Of a DNA stretch of 46,805 nt, positions 1 to 7,708 are shown one piece after another (position 1 is the first letter of the stretch; the number at the start of each line of letters is the position of its first letter). Both the position numbers and the translations under genes were made by a program. Source of the stretch: Betaproteobacteria bacterium RIFCSPLOWO2_12_FULL_64_23 (GTDB lineage: Bacteria > Pseudomonadota > Gammaproteobacteria > Burkholderiales > SG8-39); the NCBI GenBank assembly GCA_001770575.1, contig MERK01000083.1, positions 1 through 46,805 of the forward strand, in the 5' to 3' direction. Under the pieces are notes generated by a model. That model did not search any database. It was not told the origin of the DNA and saw nothing but the letters and a program-made list of their open reading frames with translations.

Positions 1-246
1 CGAATCGGCGAACTCGGCGTAGCGTTCCGCCGCTTCCGCCTCCATGGCATAGGCATGCGCCATGAATTCGGACGCGCTGGCGACCGGCGCGGCCTTTGCC
101 GCGACTCTGGCGGCGGTGCGTTGCGGCGTCTTCGCGCGCGTCGGCGTAGCGGCCTTGGCTTTCTTGGCGCTTACCTTGGCGCTTACCTTGGTGCTCTTCT
201 TGAAGCTTACTTTGGTACTCTGTTTCGCGGTCTTTTTCGTGCTCAT
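1..246 (-). CDS. Ferritin-like/rubrerythrin-family protein, 3' end cut by window
   Basis: The first 82 codons are visible and the frame is open at the window edge. Residues 1 to about 60 are rich in Lys, Ala, Ser and Thr, with KVSAK-type repeats like a histone-H1-like tail. The tail is followed by the start of a ferritin-like helix containing AYAMEAEAAERYAEFAD, where a diiron-binding Glu would be expected. The ATG overlaps the korB stop as ATGA, so translation is probably coupled. A diiron protein at the end of a ferredoxin oxidoreductase operon would fit peroxide or oxygen protection, but that is inference. The family call rests on one helix only. Confidence 0.6.
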   Translation of the reverse strand, partial: MSTKKTAKQSTKVSFKKSTKVSAKVSAKKAKAATPTRAKTPQRTAARVAAKAAPVASASEFMAHAYAMEAEAAERYAEFADS

Positions 247-1079
247 AGTGCGAACTCCGCTTCCAGGTCGGATGGACGTTTTTTCCCTTTGCCGATCGGC
301 GGCTGGTAAGGCTTGCGATCGCCTTTGTACAGCACGCCGATGTTGAAGCCGTCGTCGGTCATGATGCGCCGCGCCGCGCGCGCCGCGTCGTCGGTGGACG
401 TGACCGGCGCCGGCCGCGCGAGCTGCTTCCACTCGCGCTGCTCCGGGCGGAAAGTCACGCACGGACTGAGGATCTCGACGAAGGAGAACCCCGGCGTGCG
501 GATCGCATCGGCGATAATATCGGCGGTGCCGTTGGGATCGCCCGAGAATGCGCGCGCGACGAAGTTGGCGCCTGCGGCGAGCGCAATCACCAGCGGATGG
601 AAGGTGCGCAGCCCGGTGCCCCCGGGGGAAAGTTTCGAATCCCAGTCGGGCTCGGTAGTGGGCGAAGGCTGGCCCTTGGTCATGCCGTATACATGGTTGT
701 CCATGACGACATAGGTCAGGTCGACGTTGCGCCGGCAGGCATGCAGGAAATGATTGCCGCCGATGGAGTAACCATCGCCGTCACCGCTCGCCACCACCAC
801 CGTGAGCTCGGGGCGCGCGAGCTTCAATCCGCTCGCCGCGGCTAGCGAGCGCCCATGCACGCCATGAAAACCATAGCAGTTGGTGTACGCGGGAATGCGC
901 GAAGAGCAGCCGATGCCGGAGACGACGGCGACGTTCTCCGGTTGCAGATCGAGCTTGGCGAACGCCTTGGTGAATGAGGACAGCACCGAATAGTCGCCGC
1001 AACCGGGACACCATATCGGCTTGTAATCGGACTTGAATGCCTGCGCCGTGATCGGCGCGGCAACGGCAGGCGCATTCAT
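243..1079 (-). CDS. korB: 2-oxoglutarate:ferredoxin oxidoreductase, beta (TPP) subunit
   Basis: This is the thiamine-diphosphate subunit of a 2-oxoacid:ferredoxin oxidoreductase, about 278 residues. Visible features are the N-terminal CPGCGDY motif, the SGIGCSSR segment, the TPP/Mg motif GDGDGYSIGGNH and the NHVYGMTKGQ segment. I chose the ATG at 1079 rather than an in-frame ATG at 1091. It overlaps the korA stop (ATGA) and has GGAG about eight bases upstream. In Thauera aromatica KorAB oxidises 2-oxoglutarate to succinyl-CoA and reduces the ferredoxin that feeds benzoyl-CoA reductase. Its place beside the bcr genes supports the same role here. Confidence 0.92.
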   Translation of the reverse strand: MNAPAVAAPITAQAFKSDYKPIWCPGCGDYSVLSSFTKAFAKLDLQPENVAVVSGIGCSSRIPAYTNCYGFHGVHGRSLAAASGLKLARPELTVVVASGDGDGYSIGGNHFLHACRRNVDLTYVVMDNHVYGMTKGQPSPTTEPDWDSKLSPGGTGLRTFHPLVIALAAGANFVARAFSGDPNGTADIIADAIRTPGFSFVEILSPCVTFRPEQREWKQLARPAPVTSTDDAARAARRIMTDDGFNIGVLYKGDRKPYQPPIGKGKKRPSDLEAEFAL

Positions 1080-2890
1080 GAGCGGCTCCATGCGGTGATT
1101 TGCTGGTGAATTTCGTCAGGGCGCAGCGGCAGCGGCCCGGGGTGGCGAAAACTCCTGACCTCACCCGGCAGATCGTACTCCGCGCGCAAGTACCGGTACA
1201 ACTGCCCGGTGTGGTTCTGCTCGACCACCAGCACCCGCTTCGCGCCGGCGAGCGCTGCGGCCAGGCGTTCGGGTTGCGATGGACTGAGCAGGCGCAAGGA
1301 CACCAGCCGCGCCTTGATCCCCTCGGCCGCGGCGCGCGCGAGCGCTTCGCGCGCCGCGCCGGTGCAGGAACCGAAAGTGACCAGCGCGAGCTCGCCCTCG
1401 CCTTCGATCTCGGCCCAGCGCTCGCCGTAATCGTATTGCGCGAGCTTTTTCGCGCGCTTGTCGAGTTGCCGGATGTGGTCGCCCGACTGGCTCGACGGCA
1501 GCCCGCGCTCGTTGTGCTCCAGCCCGTCGGCCGTGTAGGCCGTGCCCGGCGTACCCGGGATCGCCATCGGCGAAATGCCCGACGCGGTGATGGCGTAGCG
1601 CTTGTAGCCCTCCGCCCCTGCGCTCGCCTTCAGGCGAGCTGCGGCCGCGCCTATGTCGGCGGGCGGGTCCACCACCGCGCGCGTCTGGCCGAAGTACTGG
1701 TCGGACAGCACAATGGCCGGGCACTGCAGCGCCTCGGCCAGGTGCACCGCCCACTGCGTCGCGGTGACGCAATCGGCGATCGAGTTCGGCGCCACCACCA
1801 GGCGCGGCGCATCGCCATGCAATCCGTTCACCGCGATGTTGACGTCGCTTTGCTCGCTTTTCGCCGGAATGCCGGTTGAAGGTCCGCCGCGCATCACGTC
1901 GATGACCACGATCGGCACTTCGGCGGCGACGGCCAGCCCGAGCGCTTCGGTCATCAGCGACAACCCCGGTCCGGAGGTGGCCGTCAACGAAGGCACGCCG
2001 CCGTAGGAGGCGCCGATGATCATGTTGATCGAAGCCAGTTCGTCCTCGGCCTGCACCAGCGCGCCGCCGACTTTGGGCAAGGCGGGCGCCAGCCATTCCA
2101 GCACTTCGGTCGCGGGCGTGATCGGATAGGCGGCGCAAAAACGCACGCCGCCGCGCACCGCGCCGTAGCCGGCAGCCTGATTGCCGGTGATCAGCCAGCG
2201 CGCGTCCGCGCCGGGCGCAAATTCTTCGTTTGCGCCCGGCGCGGATTTTTGGCTTGCGCCGGGCGCAGTTTTTTGGCTTGCGCCGGGCGCAACGCGCGCG
2301 GCGAGACGCGGCACCGCCGGCAGGTTCGCCGCCGCGGCGTATCCCGCTTCCGCAGCGGCGAGATTGGCGGCCATTTTCTCCCCGCCGCCTTTCTTGAGCG
2401 ACTTTTGCAATACGCTCTTGACCGAGTCTGCCGGCAGACCTACCAATCCGGCGGCCAGGCCGAGGGCGATCATATTGGGCCAACTCCCGGGGATCGCCTT
2501 GGCCATCTGCTTGAACGGCAGCGGCGCATAGCTTGCGCCAACCTTGGCAAACACTTCGGGCGGTTCGCCCTGGTCAGGATCACCCAGCATCACGCTCGCG
2601 CCATCGAGTGGAATCTCGTCGGCGAAGCGGTGGATGTTCTGCCAGTCGATACCGATCAGAACGTCGAAGCGGTCGTCCAGGCATTCAATCGGCGCGTGCG
2701 CAAAGCGCAGCAGCGCCGCCGCTTCGCCGCCGCGGATTTGCGGCCCGCTCGAGCGCACCATCAGGCCGTACCAGCCGGCCTGGGCTGCGACCTCGAGCAG
2801 CAGATTGCCTGCGGTCATCACGCCCGCGCCGCCGCTGCCTGTTATCGCAATCGAAATACTGTCCTTGATTTTCTGTCTGTGTCTTGACAC
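1076..2890 (-). CDS. korA: 2-oxoglutarate:ferredoxin oxidoreductase, fused gamma-alpha subunit
   Basis: The 604-residue protein fuses a gamma domain (about residues 10-195, GSGGAGVMTAGN near the start) to an alpha/pyrimidine-binding domain (about 232-604, with YPITPATEVLEW and TATSGPGLSLMTE). The fusion is typical of KorA of aromatic-degrading betaproteobacteria. Start is GTG with ACGGAG upstream. Residues 201-230, between the two domains, are an unusual Ala-Pro-Gly repeat (separate entry). It is transcribed away from had from a shared promoter region carrying operator A. Unlike the Thauera arrangement as I know it, korAB is divergent from bcr rather than downstream in the same operon. Confidence 0.92.
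   Translation of the reverse strand: MSRHRQKIKDSISIAITGSGGAGVMTAGNLLLEVAAQAGWYGLMVRSSGPQIRGGEAAALLRFAHAPIECLDDRFDVLIGIDWQNIHRFADEIPLDGASVMLGDPDQGEPPEVFAKVGASYAPLPFKQMAKAIPGSWPNMIALGLAAGLVGLPADSVKSVLQKSLKKGGGEKMAANLAAAEAGYAAAANLPAVPRLAARVAPGASQKTAPGASQKSAPGANEEFAPGADARWLITGNQAAGYGAVRGGVRFCAAYPITPATEVLEWLAPALPKVGGALVQAEDELASINMIIGASYGGVPSLTATSGPGLSLMTEALGLAVAAEVPIVVIDVMRGGPSTGIPAKSEQSDVNIAVNGLHGDAPRLVVAPNSIADCVTATQWAVHLAEALQCPAIVLSDQYFGQTRAVVDPPADIGAAAARLKASAGAEGYKRYAITASGISPMAIPGTPGTAYTADGLEHNERGLPSSQSGDHIRQLDKRAKKLAQYDYGERWAEIEGEGELALVTFGSCTGAAREALARAAAEGIKARLVSLRLLSPSQPERLAAALAGAKRVLVVEQNHTGQLYRYLRAEYDLPGEVRSFRHPGPLPLRPDEIHQQITAWSRS
2201..2290 (-). repeat. In-frame APGA repeat linker inside korA
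   Basis: Four copies of a GC-rich near-palindromic unit around GCGCCGGGCGCA encode APGASQKT, APGASQKS, APGANEEF and APGADARW. Spacers of about 13 to 19 bases separate them. The unit stays in frame and lies exactly at the gamma-alpha domain junction, so it lengthens a flexible linker without touching either catalytic domain. Confidence 0.85.
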
Positions 2891-2961
2891 GGTATGGTCT
2901 CCGTCTTGCCGGGCAATGGGCGCCTCGTTTTCGATCCAGCCTGATCGATTGCATTTTGGGC

Positions 2962-3018
2962 TTGACTCTAAATACGCATTCTAGTACCATAATACTTAAA
3001 TAAGCGCAAAAAAGTCAA
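2962..3018. promoter_or_regulatory. Divergent sigma70-type promoters for korA (-) and had/bcr (+)
   Basis: On the minus strand TTGACT (3013-3018) is 18 bases from TATTAT (2989-2994), reading toward korA. On the plus strand TTGACT (2962-2967) is 17 bases from TACCAT (2985-2990), reading toward had; this one is weaker. The two -35 boxes form an inverted repeat, CTTGACT and AGTCAAG, so the promoters overlap almost completely. Operator A lies in the middle and covers the minus-strand -10 and all of the plus-strand -10. A protein bound there could control both operons at once. Confidence 0.65.
2976..2995. promoter_or_regulatory. Operator A of a shared 20-bp element (korA/had promoters)
   Basis: The site reads GCATTCTAGTACCATAATAC. 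It matches sites at 13996-14015 and 27993-28012 (the latter on the other strand), with 15 of 20 positions identical in all three. The ends form an imperfect inverted repeat, G(C/T)ATT and AATAC. Together with its place over two promoter -10 regions, this supports a regulator binding site. The regulator is not shown by the sequence; the BadM-like Rrf2 protein at 28573 is the best local candidate. Confidence 0.7.
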
Positions 3019-3078
3019 GTCGAAGGTGAATAGCCGGTACAAACTGGAACCGCGGCAGCCCGGATTGGAGGCACAAGC

Positions 3079-4152
3079 ATGACTGCAATCGCACACCGCT
3101 GGATGATGACGGCGCCCAAGGTCGCGATGCTCGAATCGGCGTTCGACCCGTTCCCGCCGCAACCCGCTGAGGTGGTGATCGAGGTGGCCGGCTGCGGCGT
3201 CTGCCACACCGATCTCGGCTATTTCTACGACGGCGTGCGCACCAATCACGCCCTGCCGCTTACGCTGGGCCACGAGATCAGCGGCCGCGTCGTCGCCGCC
3301 GGCAGCGGCGCCGAAAGCTGGCTCGGCAAGTCGGTGATCGTGCCCGCGGTCATCCCCTGCGGCGAATGCGACCTGTGCAAGCGCGGCCGTGCCGCCATCT
3401 GCCGCGCGCAGAAAATGCCCGGCAACGACATCCAGGGCGGTTTCGCCAGCCACATTGCCGTTCCCGCGCGCGGGCTCTGCCCTACCGACGAGAGCCGTCT
3501 CGCCGCCGCCGGTCTCAGCCTGGCCGAAGTATCGGTCGTCGCCGATGCCGTCACCACCCCGTATCAGGCCGTGCACCGCGCCGGCGTCACCCCCGGCAGC
3601 CTCGCCATCGTCATCGGCGCGGGCGGCGTCGGCGGCTACTGCGTGCAAGTGGCGCAAGCCTTCGGCGCGAAAGTCGTCGCCATCGACGTCGATCCGGCCA
3701 AACTCGCCGCGATCGCACAGCACGGCGCTTCGCTTACGCTGAATCCGAAGGAATTCGATCCGAAGGCGCTCAAGGGCGCCATCTCCAAGTTCGCCAAGGA
3801 CAACGGGCTGCGCGCGACCGAGTGGTTCATTTTCGAGTGCTCGGGCACTGCCGCCGGCCAGCTCAGCGCATATGGATTGCTCGTGCACGGTGCCACGCTA
3901 TGTGTGGTCGGCTTCACCATGGACAGGATCGAACTGCGCTTGTCCAACCTGATGGCTTTCGACGCGCGCGCCATCGGCAACTGGGGCTGCACGCCCGAAC
4001 ACTATCCGGCCGCGCTGGAACTGGTGCTCGCGGGCAAAGTGAAAGTGAAGCCCTTTGTCGAAGTCCACCCGCTGGCCGACATCAACCGCGTATTCGAGGC
4101 GACGCACCAGCGCGAAATCAAGCGCCGCGCGGTGCTGGTGCCGACGATCTAA
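3079..4152 (+). CDS. had: 6-hydroxycyclohex-1-ene-1-carbonyl-CoA dehydrogenase
   Basis: This is a zinc-type medium-chain alcohol dehydrogenase of 357 residues. It would oxidise 6-hydroxycyclohex-1-ene-1-carbonyl-CoA to the 6-oxo compound with NAD+. Visible are the catalytic-zinc region CGVCHTD and GHEISG, the structural-zinc loop [15 protein letters not shown], and the nucleotide motif GAGGVGGY near residues 177-184. The start has GGAGG upstream. Its place before oah, dch and bcrCBAD, and its length close to Thauera Had, make the assignment firm. It is the first gene of the plus-strand benzoyl-CoA operon, downstream of operator A. A hairpin array separates it from oah. Confidence 0.93.
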   Translation: MTAIAHRWMMTAPKVAMLESAFDPFPPQPAEVVIEVAGCGVCHTDLGYFYDGVRTNHALPLTLGHEISGRVVAAGSGAESWLGKSVIVPAVIPCGECDLCKRGRAAICRAQKMPGNDIQGGFASHIAVPARGLCPTDESRLAAAGLSLAEVSVVADAVTTPYQAVHRAGVTPGSLAIVIGAGGVGGYCVQVAQAFGAKVVAIDVDPAKLAAIAQHGASLTLNPKEFDPKALKGAISKFAKDNGLRATEWFIFECSGTAAGQLSAYGLLVHGATLCVVGFTMDRIELRLSNLMAFDARAIGNWGCTPEHYPAALELVLAGKVKVKPFVEVHPLADINRVFEATHQREIKRRAVLVPTI

Positions 4153-4189
4153 CAATGCACTTCAAAATGCGGAAATCGGATTCCTCAAA

Positions 4190-4347
4190 GATCGTCTCTT
4201 GCGCGCGGATGGGTTCATCATCCGTGCGCAAGAGACGATCCGCACGGACAGGTTTACCGTCCGTGCAGGTTTTGCCAGGACCTGCGCGCTGCGCGCGCCA
4301 ACCTCGTTTCCTGTACGGATACACCCCATCCGTACAAGAAACGAGGT
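4190..4347 (+). repeat. Hairpin-array repeat, copy 1 (had-oah spacer)
   Basis: Several strong hairpins fill this spacer. H2 has 22-base arms 4190-4211 and 4219-4240 (one G-T wobble, 7-base loop). H1 pairs GCACGGAC (4242-4249) with GTCCGTGC (4259-4266). A small hairpin GCAGGT/ACCTGC follows, then a GCGCGC palindrome. H3 has 20-base arms 4301-4320 and 4328-4347 with one mismatch. The H3 arms carry GTACGGAT and ATCCGTAC. Related arrays lie at 15631-15833 and 38871-39055. Relative to the direction of the flanking genes the modules H2-H1 and GCGCGC-H3 keep the same orientation, but their order is swapped in this copy. The rest of 4153-4425 holds no gene; the oah ribosome site AAGGAG is at its end. 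Confidence 0.85.
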
Positions 4348-4425
4348 AATTGAAATAAACGAAATATTCCGCCGACCAATGGCCTCTATAGTTAATTTTG
4401 AAATGCGCACCAAGGAGATTCGTTC

Positions 4426-5553
4426 ATGAGCACCGCTTCAGCGTCCACCCCAATCCGGGAATTCAAGAATCACGAACTCGACGAGAACTTCGCGCGCCCG
4501 GGCGTGCGCTACGAGAAGCGACCGGCGCAGACACCCGATGGCAAGGTCGTGCCCGGCCTGTACAACGCCTGGATCTGGCTCGACAACCCGGGCCAGTTCA
4601 ACTCCTACACCACCGACATGGTGAAGGGCGCGATCCTCGCATTTCGCGCCGCATCGAATGCGCGCGACGTCAACTGCGTGGTGTTCACCGGCGCCGGCGA
4701 CAAGGCGTTCTGCACCGGCGGCAACACCAAGGAATACGCCGAGTACTACGCCGGCCACCCGCAGGAGTACCGCTTCTACATGCGCCTGTTCAATGACATG
4801 GTGTCGGCAATACTCTCCTGCGACAAGCCGGTCATCTGCCGCGTCAACGGCATGCGCATCGGCGGCGGCCAGGAAATCGGCATGGCCTGCGATTTTTCGG
4901 TGGCGCAGGATCTGGCGCGCTTCGGCCAGGCCGGCCCCAAGCACGGCTCGGCCCCGATCGGCGGCGCGACGGACTTTCTTCCGGTCATGATCGGCGCCGA
5001 GCGCGCCATGGCGGCGTGCGTGCTGTGCGAGCCGTTCTCGGCGCACAAGGCCTATTACCTGGGTGTGATCACCGACGTCGTGCCCGCGTTGAAAGTGGAC
5101 GGCAAGTTCATCGCCAATCCGCTGGTGGAAACCAGGCAGATGACCGACGAATTCGGCAAACTCGTGTTCGGCGAATTCAAGACGGGCGAGGCGGCAAAGC
5201 AGGCGAAGGCGCTGATCGCCGCTGGCCGGGTGGATCTGTCGCTGCTCGACGCCAAGGTGGAGGAACTGTGCGCCAAGATGCTGCTCACCTTCCCCGACTG
5301 CACCACCAAGACTATCGAGGAACTGCGCAAGCCCAAGCTCATCGCCTGGAACGCGAACAAGGAAAACTCGCGCGCCTGGCTCGCGCTCAACATGATGACC
5401 GAGGCGCGCGCCGGTTTCGTCGCCTTCAACGAAGGCCCGAAGGACGACCGCGAGATCGACTTCATCGGCCTGCGCCAGCGGCTCGCGCGCGGCGAAGGCT
5501 GGGGCGACGCCCTGCACCAGGCGATCCAGCCGAAGAACAAGCACAAGGGCTGA
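4426..5553 (+). CDS. oah: 6-oxocyclohex-1-ene-1-carbonyl-CoA hydrolase (ring cleavage)
   Basis: This crotonase-superfamily protein has 375 residues. Oah adds two waters to 6-oxocyclohex-1-ene-1-carbonyl-CoA and opens the ring to 3-hydroxypimelyl-CoA. Visible are the crotonase CoA/oxyanion segments GAGDKAFCTGGNTKEYAEYY and RVNGMRIGGGQEIGMACDF, and the Oah-like QAGPKHGSAPIGGATDF stretch. The start follows AAGGAGATTCGTTC. Length matches known Oah (about 377). The neighbours had and dch complete the ring-opening module. Confidence 0.94.
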   Translation: MSTASASTPIREFKNHELDENFARPGVRYEKRPAQTPDGKVVPGLYNAWIWLDNPGQFNSYTTDMVKGAILAFRAASNARDVNCVVFTGAGDKAFCTGGNTKEYAEYYAGHPQEYRFYMRLFNDMVSAILSCDKPVICRVNGMRIGGGQEIGMACDFSVAQDLARFGQAGPKHGSAPIGGATDFLPVMIGAERAMAACVLCEPFSAHKAYYLGVITDVVPALKVDGKFIANPLVETRQMTDEFGKLVFGEFKTGEAAKQAKALIAAGRVDLSLLDAKVEELCAKMLLTFPDCTTKTIEELRKPKLIAWNANKENSRAWLALNMMTEARAGFVAFNEGPKDDREIDFIGLRQRLARGEGWGDALHQAIQPKNKHKG

Positions 5554-5557
5554 TGCC

Positions 5558-6331
5558 GTGACCGCGGATTCGCCACTGAAAGTCTGGACCGAGCGCGACG
5601 GGGCGCTGCTGCGGCTGCGCCTGGCACGACCCAAGGCGAACATCGTCGATGCGGCGATGATCGCCGCGCTGCGCTCGGCGTTCGACGCGCACCGCGGCAA
5701 GTCCGCAATCCTGGCAGCGCTCCTTGACGCCGACGGTCCGCACTTTTCCTTCGGCGCGAGCGTCGAAGAGCATCTGGCCGAGCACTGCGCGGCGATGCTC
5801 GCGAGCCTGCACGCGCTGCTGCTTTCCATGATCGAGTGGCCGCTGCCGATTCTGGTCGCGGTGAAGGGCCAGTGCCTCGGCGGCGGGCTGGAACTGGCCC
5901 TGGGCGGCAGCCTGATTTTCGCCGCCGACGACGCCAAGCTCGGCCAGCCCGAGATCCAGCTCGGCGTGTTCGCGCCGGCGGCATCCTGCCTGTTGCCGCC
6001 GCGCATCGGCCAGGCGGCGGCCGAGGACCTGCTGTTCTCCGGCCGCTCGGTCGGCGCCGACGAAGCACTGAGGCTGGGCCTGGTGAGCTCCGTGTCGGCC
6101 GACCCGGAGGCCGCGGCCCTCGCTTATTTCGATCAGCACCTTGCGGGAAAAAGCGCGAGTTCGCTTGCCTGCGCCGTGGCCGCGGCCCGCGGCGGCTACC
6201 TCGCCAGGGTGCGCCGGCGCATCCATGAAGTCGAGCGGCTGTATCTCGATCGCCTGATGCAGACCCGCGACGCGAACGAAGGCCTCGCCGCTTTCATCGC
6301 CAAGCGTCCGCCGAAATGGGAGCACCAATGA
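5558..6331 (+). CDS. dch: Cyclohexa-1,5-diene-1-carbonyl-CoA hydratase
   Basis: A crotonase-family protein of 257 residues starting at GTG, four bases after oah. Dch hydrates the dienoyl-CoA product of benzoyl-CoA reductase to 6-hydroxycyclohex-1-ene-1-carbonyl-CoA. The segments FSFGASVEEH and VKGQCLGGGLELALGGSLIF carry the two oxyanion-hole regions, and GQPEIQLGVFAP follows. Its stop overlaps the bcrC start (ATGA). Size equals known Dch proteins. Confidence 0.94.
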   Translation: MTADSPLKVWTERDGALLRLRLARPKANIVDAAMIAALRSAFDAHRGKSAILAALLDADGPHFSFGASVEEHLAEHCAAMLASLHALLLSMIEWPLPILVAVKGQCLGGGLELALGGSLIFAADDAKLGQPEIQLGVFAPAASCLLPPRIGQAAAEDLLFSGRSVGADEALRLGLVSSVSADPEAAALAYFDQHLAGKSASSLACAVAAARGGYLARVRRRIHEVERLYLDRLMQTRDANEGLAAFIAKRPPKWEHQ

Positions 6332-7500
6332 GCCAGACCGTGGCGCAGATCATCGAGCGTTGTCAGATGCTGTTCGACGACCTCCACTTCACCTCGGTGA
6401 AGGAATGGAAAGCCGCCGTGCCCGGACGCAAGGCGATCGGCTTCATGCCGGTCTATGTGCCGCGCGAAATCATCCACGCCGCGGGCATGCTGCCGGTGGG
6501 GATCATGGGCGGAGGCGACCAGCTCGAAGTGATCCAGGGCGACGCTTATTACCAGAGTTACATCTGCCGCATTCCGCGCTCGACCCTCGAGCTCGGGCTC
6601 ACCGGGCGCCTGGACTGCCTCGACGGGATGTTGTTCCCGTCGATCTGCGACGTCATCCGCAACCTCTCGGGCATGTGGCAGATCCTGTTCAAGGACAAAT
6701 ACGTCAGGTATTTCGACGTGCCGCAAAACTACCAGGATGGCGTCGGCGGCCAGTACTACATCCACGAGATGCAGGTGCTGCGCGATGACATCGGCAGGCT
6801 TGCCGGAAAGCCGATCACCGACGATGCGCTGCGCGCTTCGATCGCGGTGTACAACGAAAACCGGCGCGCGGTGCAAGCGCTGTACAAATACCGCGCGGCC
6901 AAGCCGTGGCAGGCCCCGACCTCCGAGGTATACCTGGTGCTGCGCGCCGGCATGGTGCTGCCGGTCGAAGACTACACGCAACTGGTGCGCGACTACATCG
7001 CCGCGACCGACGCCGTGGCCAGGCCGATGCGCGACAACGCCCGCATCGTGTTGACCGGCGCCTTCTGCGAGCAGCCGCCGCTCAGTCTGATCAAATCGAT
7101 CGAGATGGCCGGCTGCTACATTGTCGACGATGACTTCATGCTGGTCATGCGCATGCTGTTCGACGACGTGGTCGAAACCGGGGATCCGCTCGACGCGCTG
7201 TCGAAATCGTTCCTCCACCGTTCGATGCAGACATCATCGAAGTACGACGAGTTCAAGAAGGACAAGGGCAAGTATCTGCTCGATTCGACCAAGCTGAATG
7301 GCGGCGAAGGGGTCATTTTCGCCGCGCCCTCGTTCTGCGACCCGGCGCTGCTCGAACGGCCGATGCTGCAGTCGGTGCTGAATGAGCACAAGATCCCCTA
7401 TACGGCGTTCAAGTACGCCGAGAACACCGGCCAGATGGCGCCGATCCGCGAACAAGCCGGCACTTTTGCCGATTCAATCAAACTCTGGAGTGCGGCGTGA
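6328..7500 (+). CDS. bcrC: Benzoyl-CoA reductase subunit C
   Basis: A 390-residue protein of the HgdB/benzoyl-CoA reductase BC family. In class I enzymes BcrB and BcrC form the module that binds benzoyl-CoA and reduces the ring. I prefer the ATG at 6328 (MSQTVAQIIERC), which overlaps the dch stop, over the in-frame ATG at 6316. Thauera BcrC is about 384 residues. GFMPVYVPREIIHAAGMLPVG and the Cys in SYICRIPRS and SICDVIRNLSGMW match the family pattern. Confidence 0.94.
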   Translation: MSQTVAQIIERCQMLFDDLHFTSVKEWKAAVPGRKAIGFMPVYVPREIIHAAGMLPVGIMGGGDQLEVIQGDAYYQSYICRIPRSTLELGLTGRLDCLDGMLFPSICDVIRNLSGMWQILFKDKYVRYFDVPQNYQDGVGGQYYIHEMQVLRDDIGRLAGKPITDDALRASIAVYNENRRAVQALYKYRAAKPWQAPTSEVYLVLRAGMVLPVEDYTQLVRDYIAATDAVARPMRDNARIVLTGAFCEQPPLSLIKSIEMAGCYIVDDDFMLVMRMLFDDVVETGDPLDALSKSFLHRSMQTSSKYDEFKKDKGKYLLDSTKLNGGEGVIFAAPSFCDPALLERPMLQSVLNEHKIPYTAFKYAENTGQMAPIREQAGTFADSIKLWSAA

Positions 7501-7708
7501 GCCCCGGAGCAGGCGGCGCCGTAGCGTGGCGCCTCGGAACGTGCGCAGCGAAGGCGCCGCAATGCGCCGGCTACGCTGTGCTGCTTCGCTGGCACGGTCG
7601 CTTCGCCGGCGCCCCGCGCCCGCGCGGGGATGCGACCAGGCGAACACCGCAAAGCGGCCGACAGTCCACAACCAATTGCCGCACAACCGTCAAGGAGGCC
7701 GCACTGCA
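7501..7708 (+). other. Long GC-rich spacer inside the bcr operon
   Basis: This 208-base gap between bcrC and bcrB is unusual, since the other gaps from oah to bcrD are short or absent. It is very GC-rich, with several GGCGCC and GCGCGG palindromic stretches. I find no convincing gene. It ends with a good bcrB ribosome site, AAGGAGG at about 7692. A processing site, degenerate repeat or gene remnant are all possible. Confidence 0.5.

Noticed and set aside
4190-4347. CRISPR array in the hairpin-rich spacers
   Set aside because: No regular direct repeats with unique spacers; the repeats are inverted and of differing lengths, and no cas genes are present.
4438-6006. Long open frame on the minus strand opposite oah and dch
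   Set aside because: High-GC shadow of firmly identified crotonase genes; low-complexity His/Arg/Ala composition, no motif, no ribosome site.
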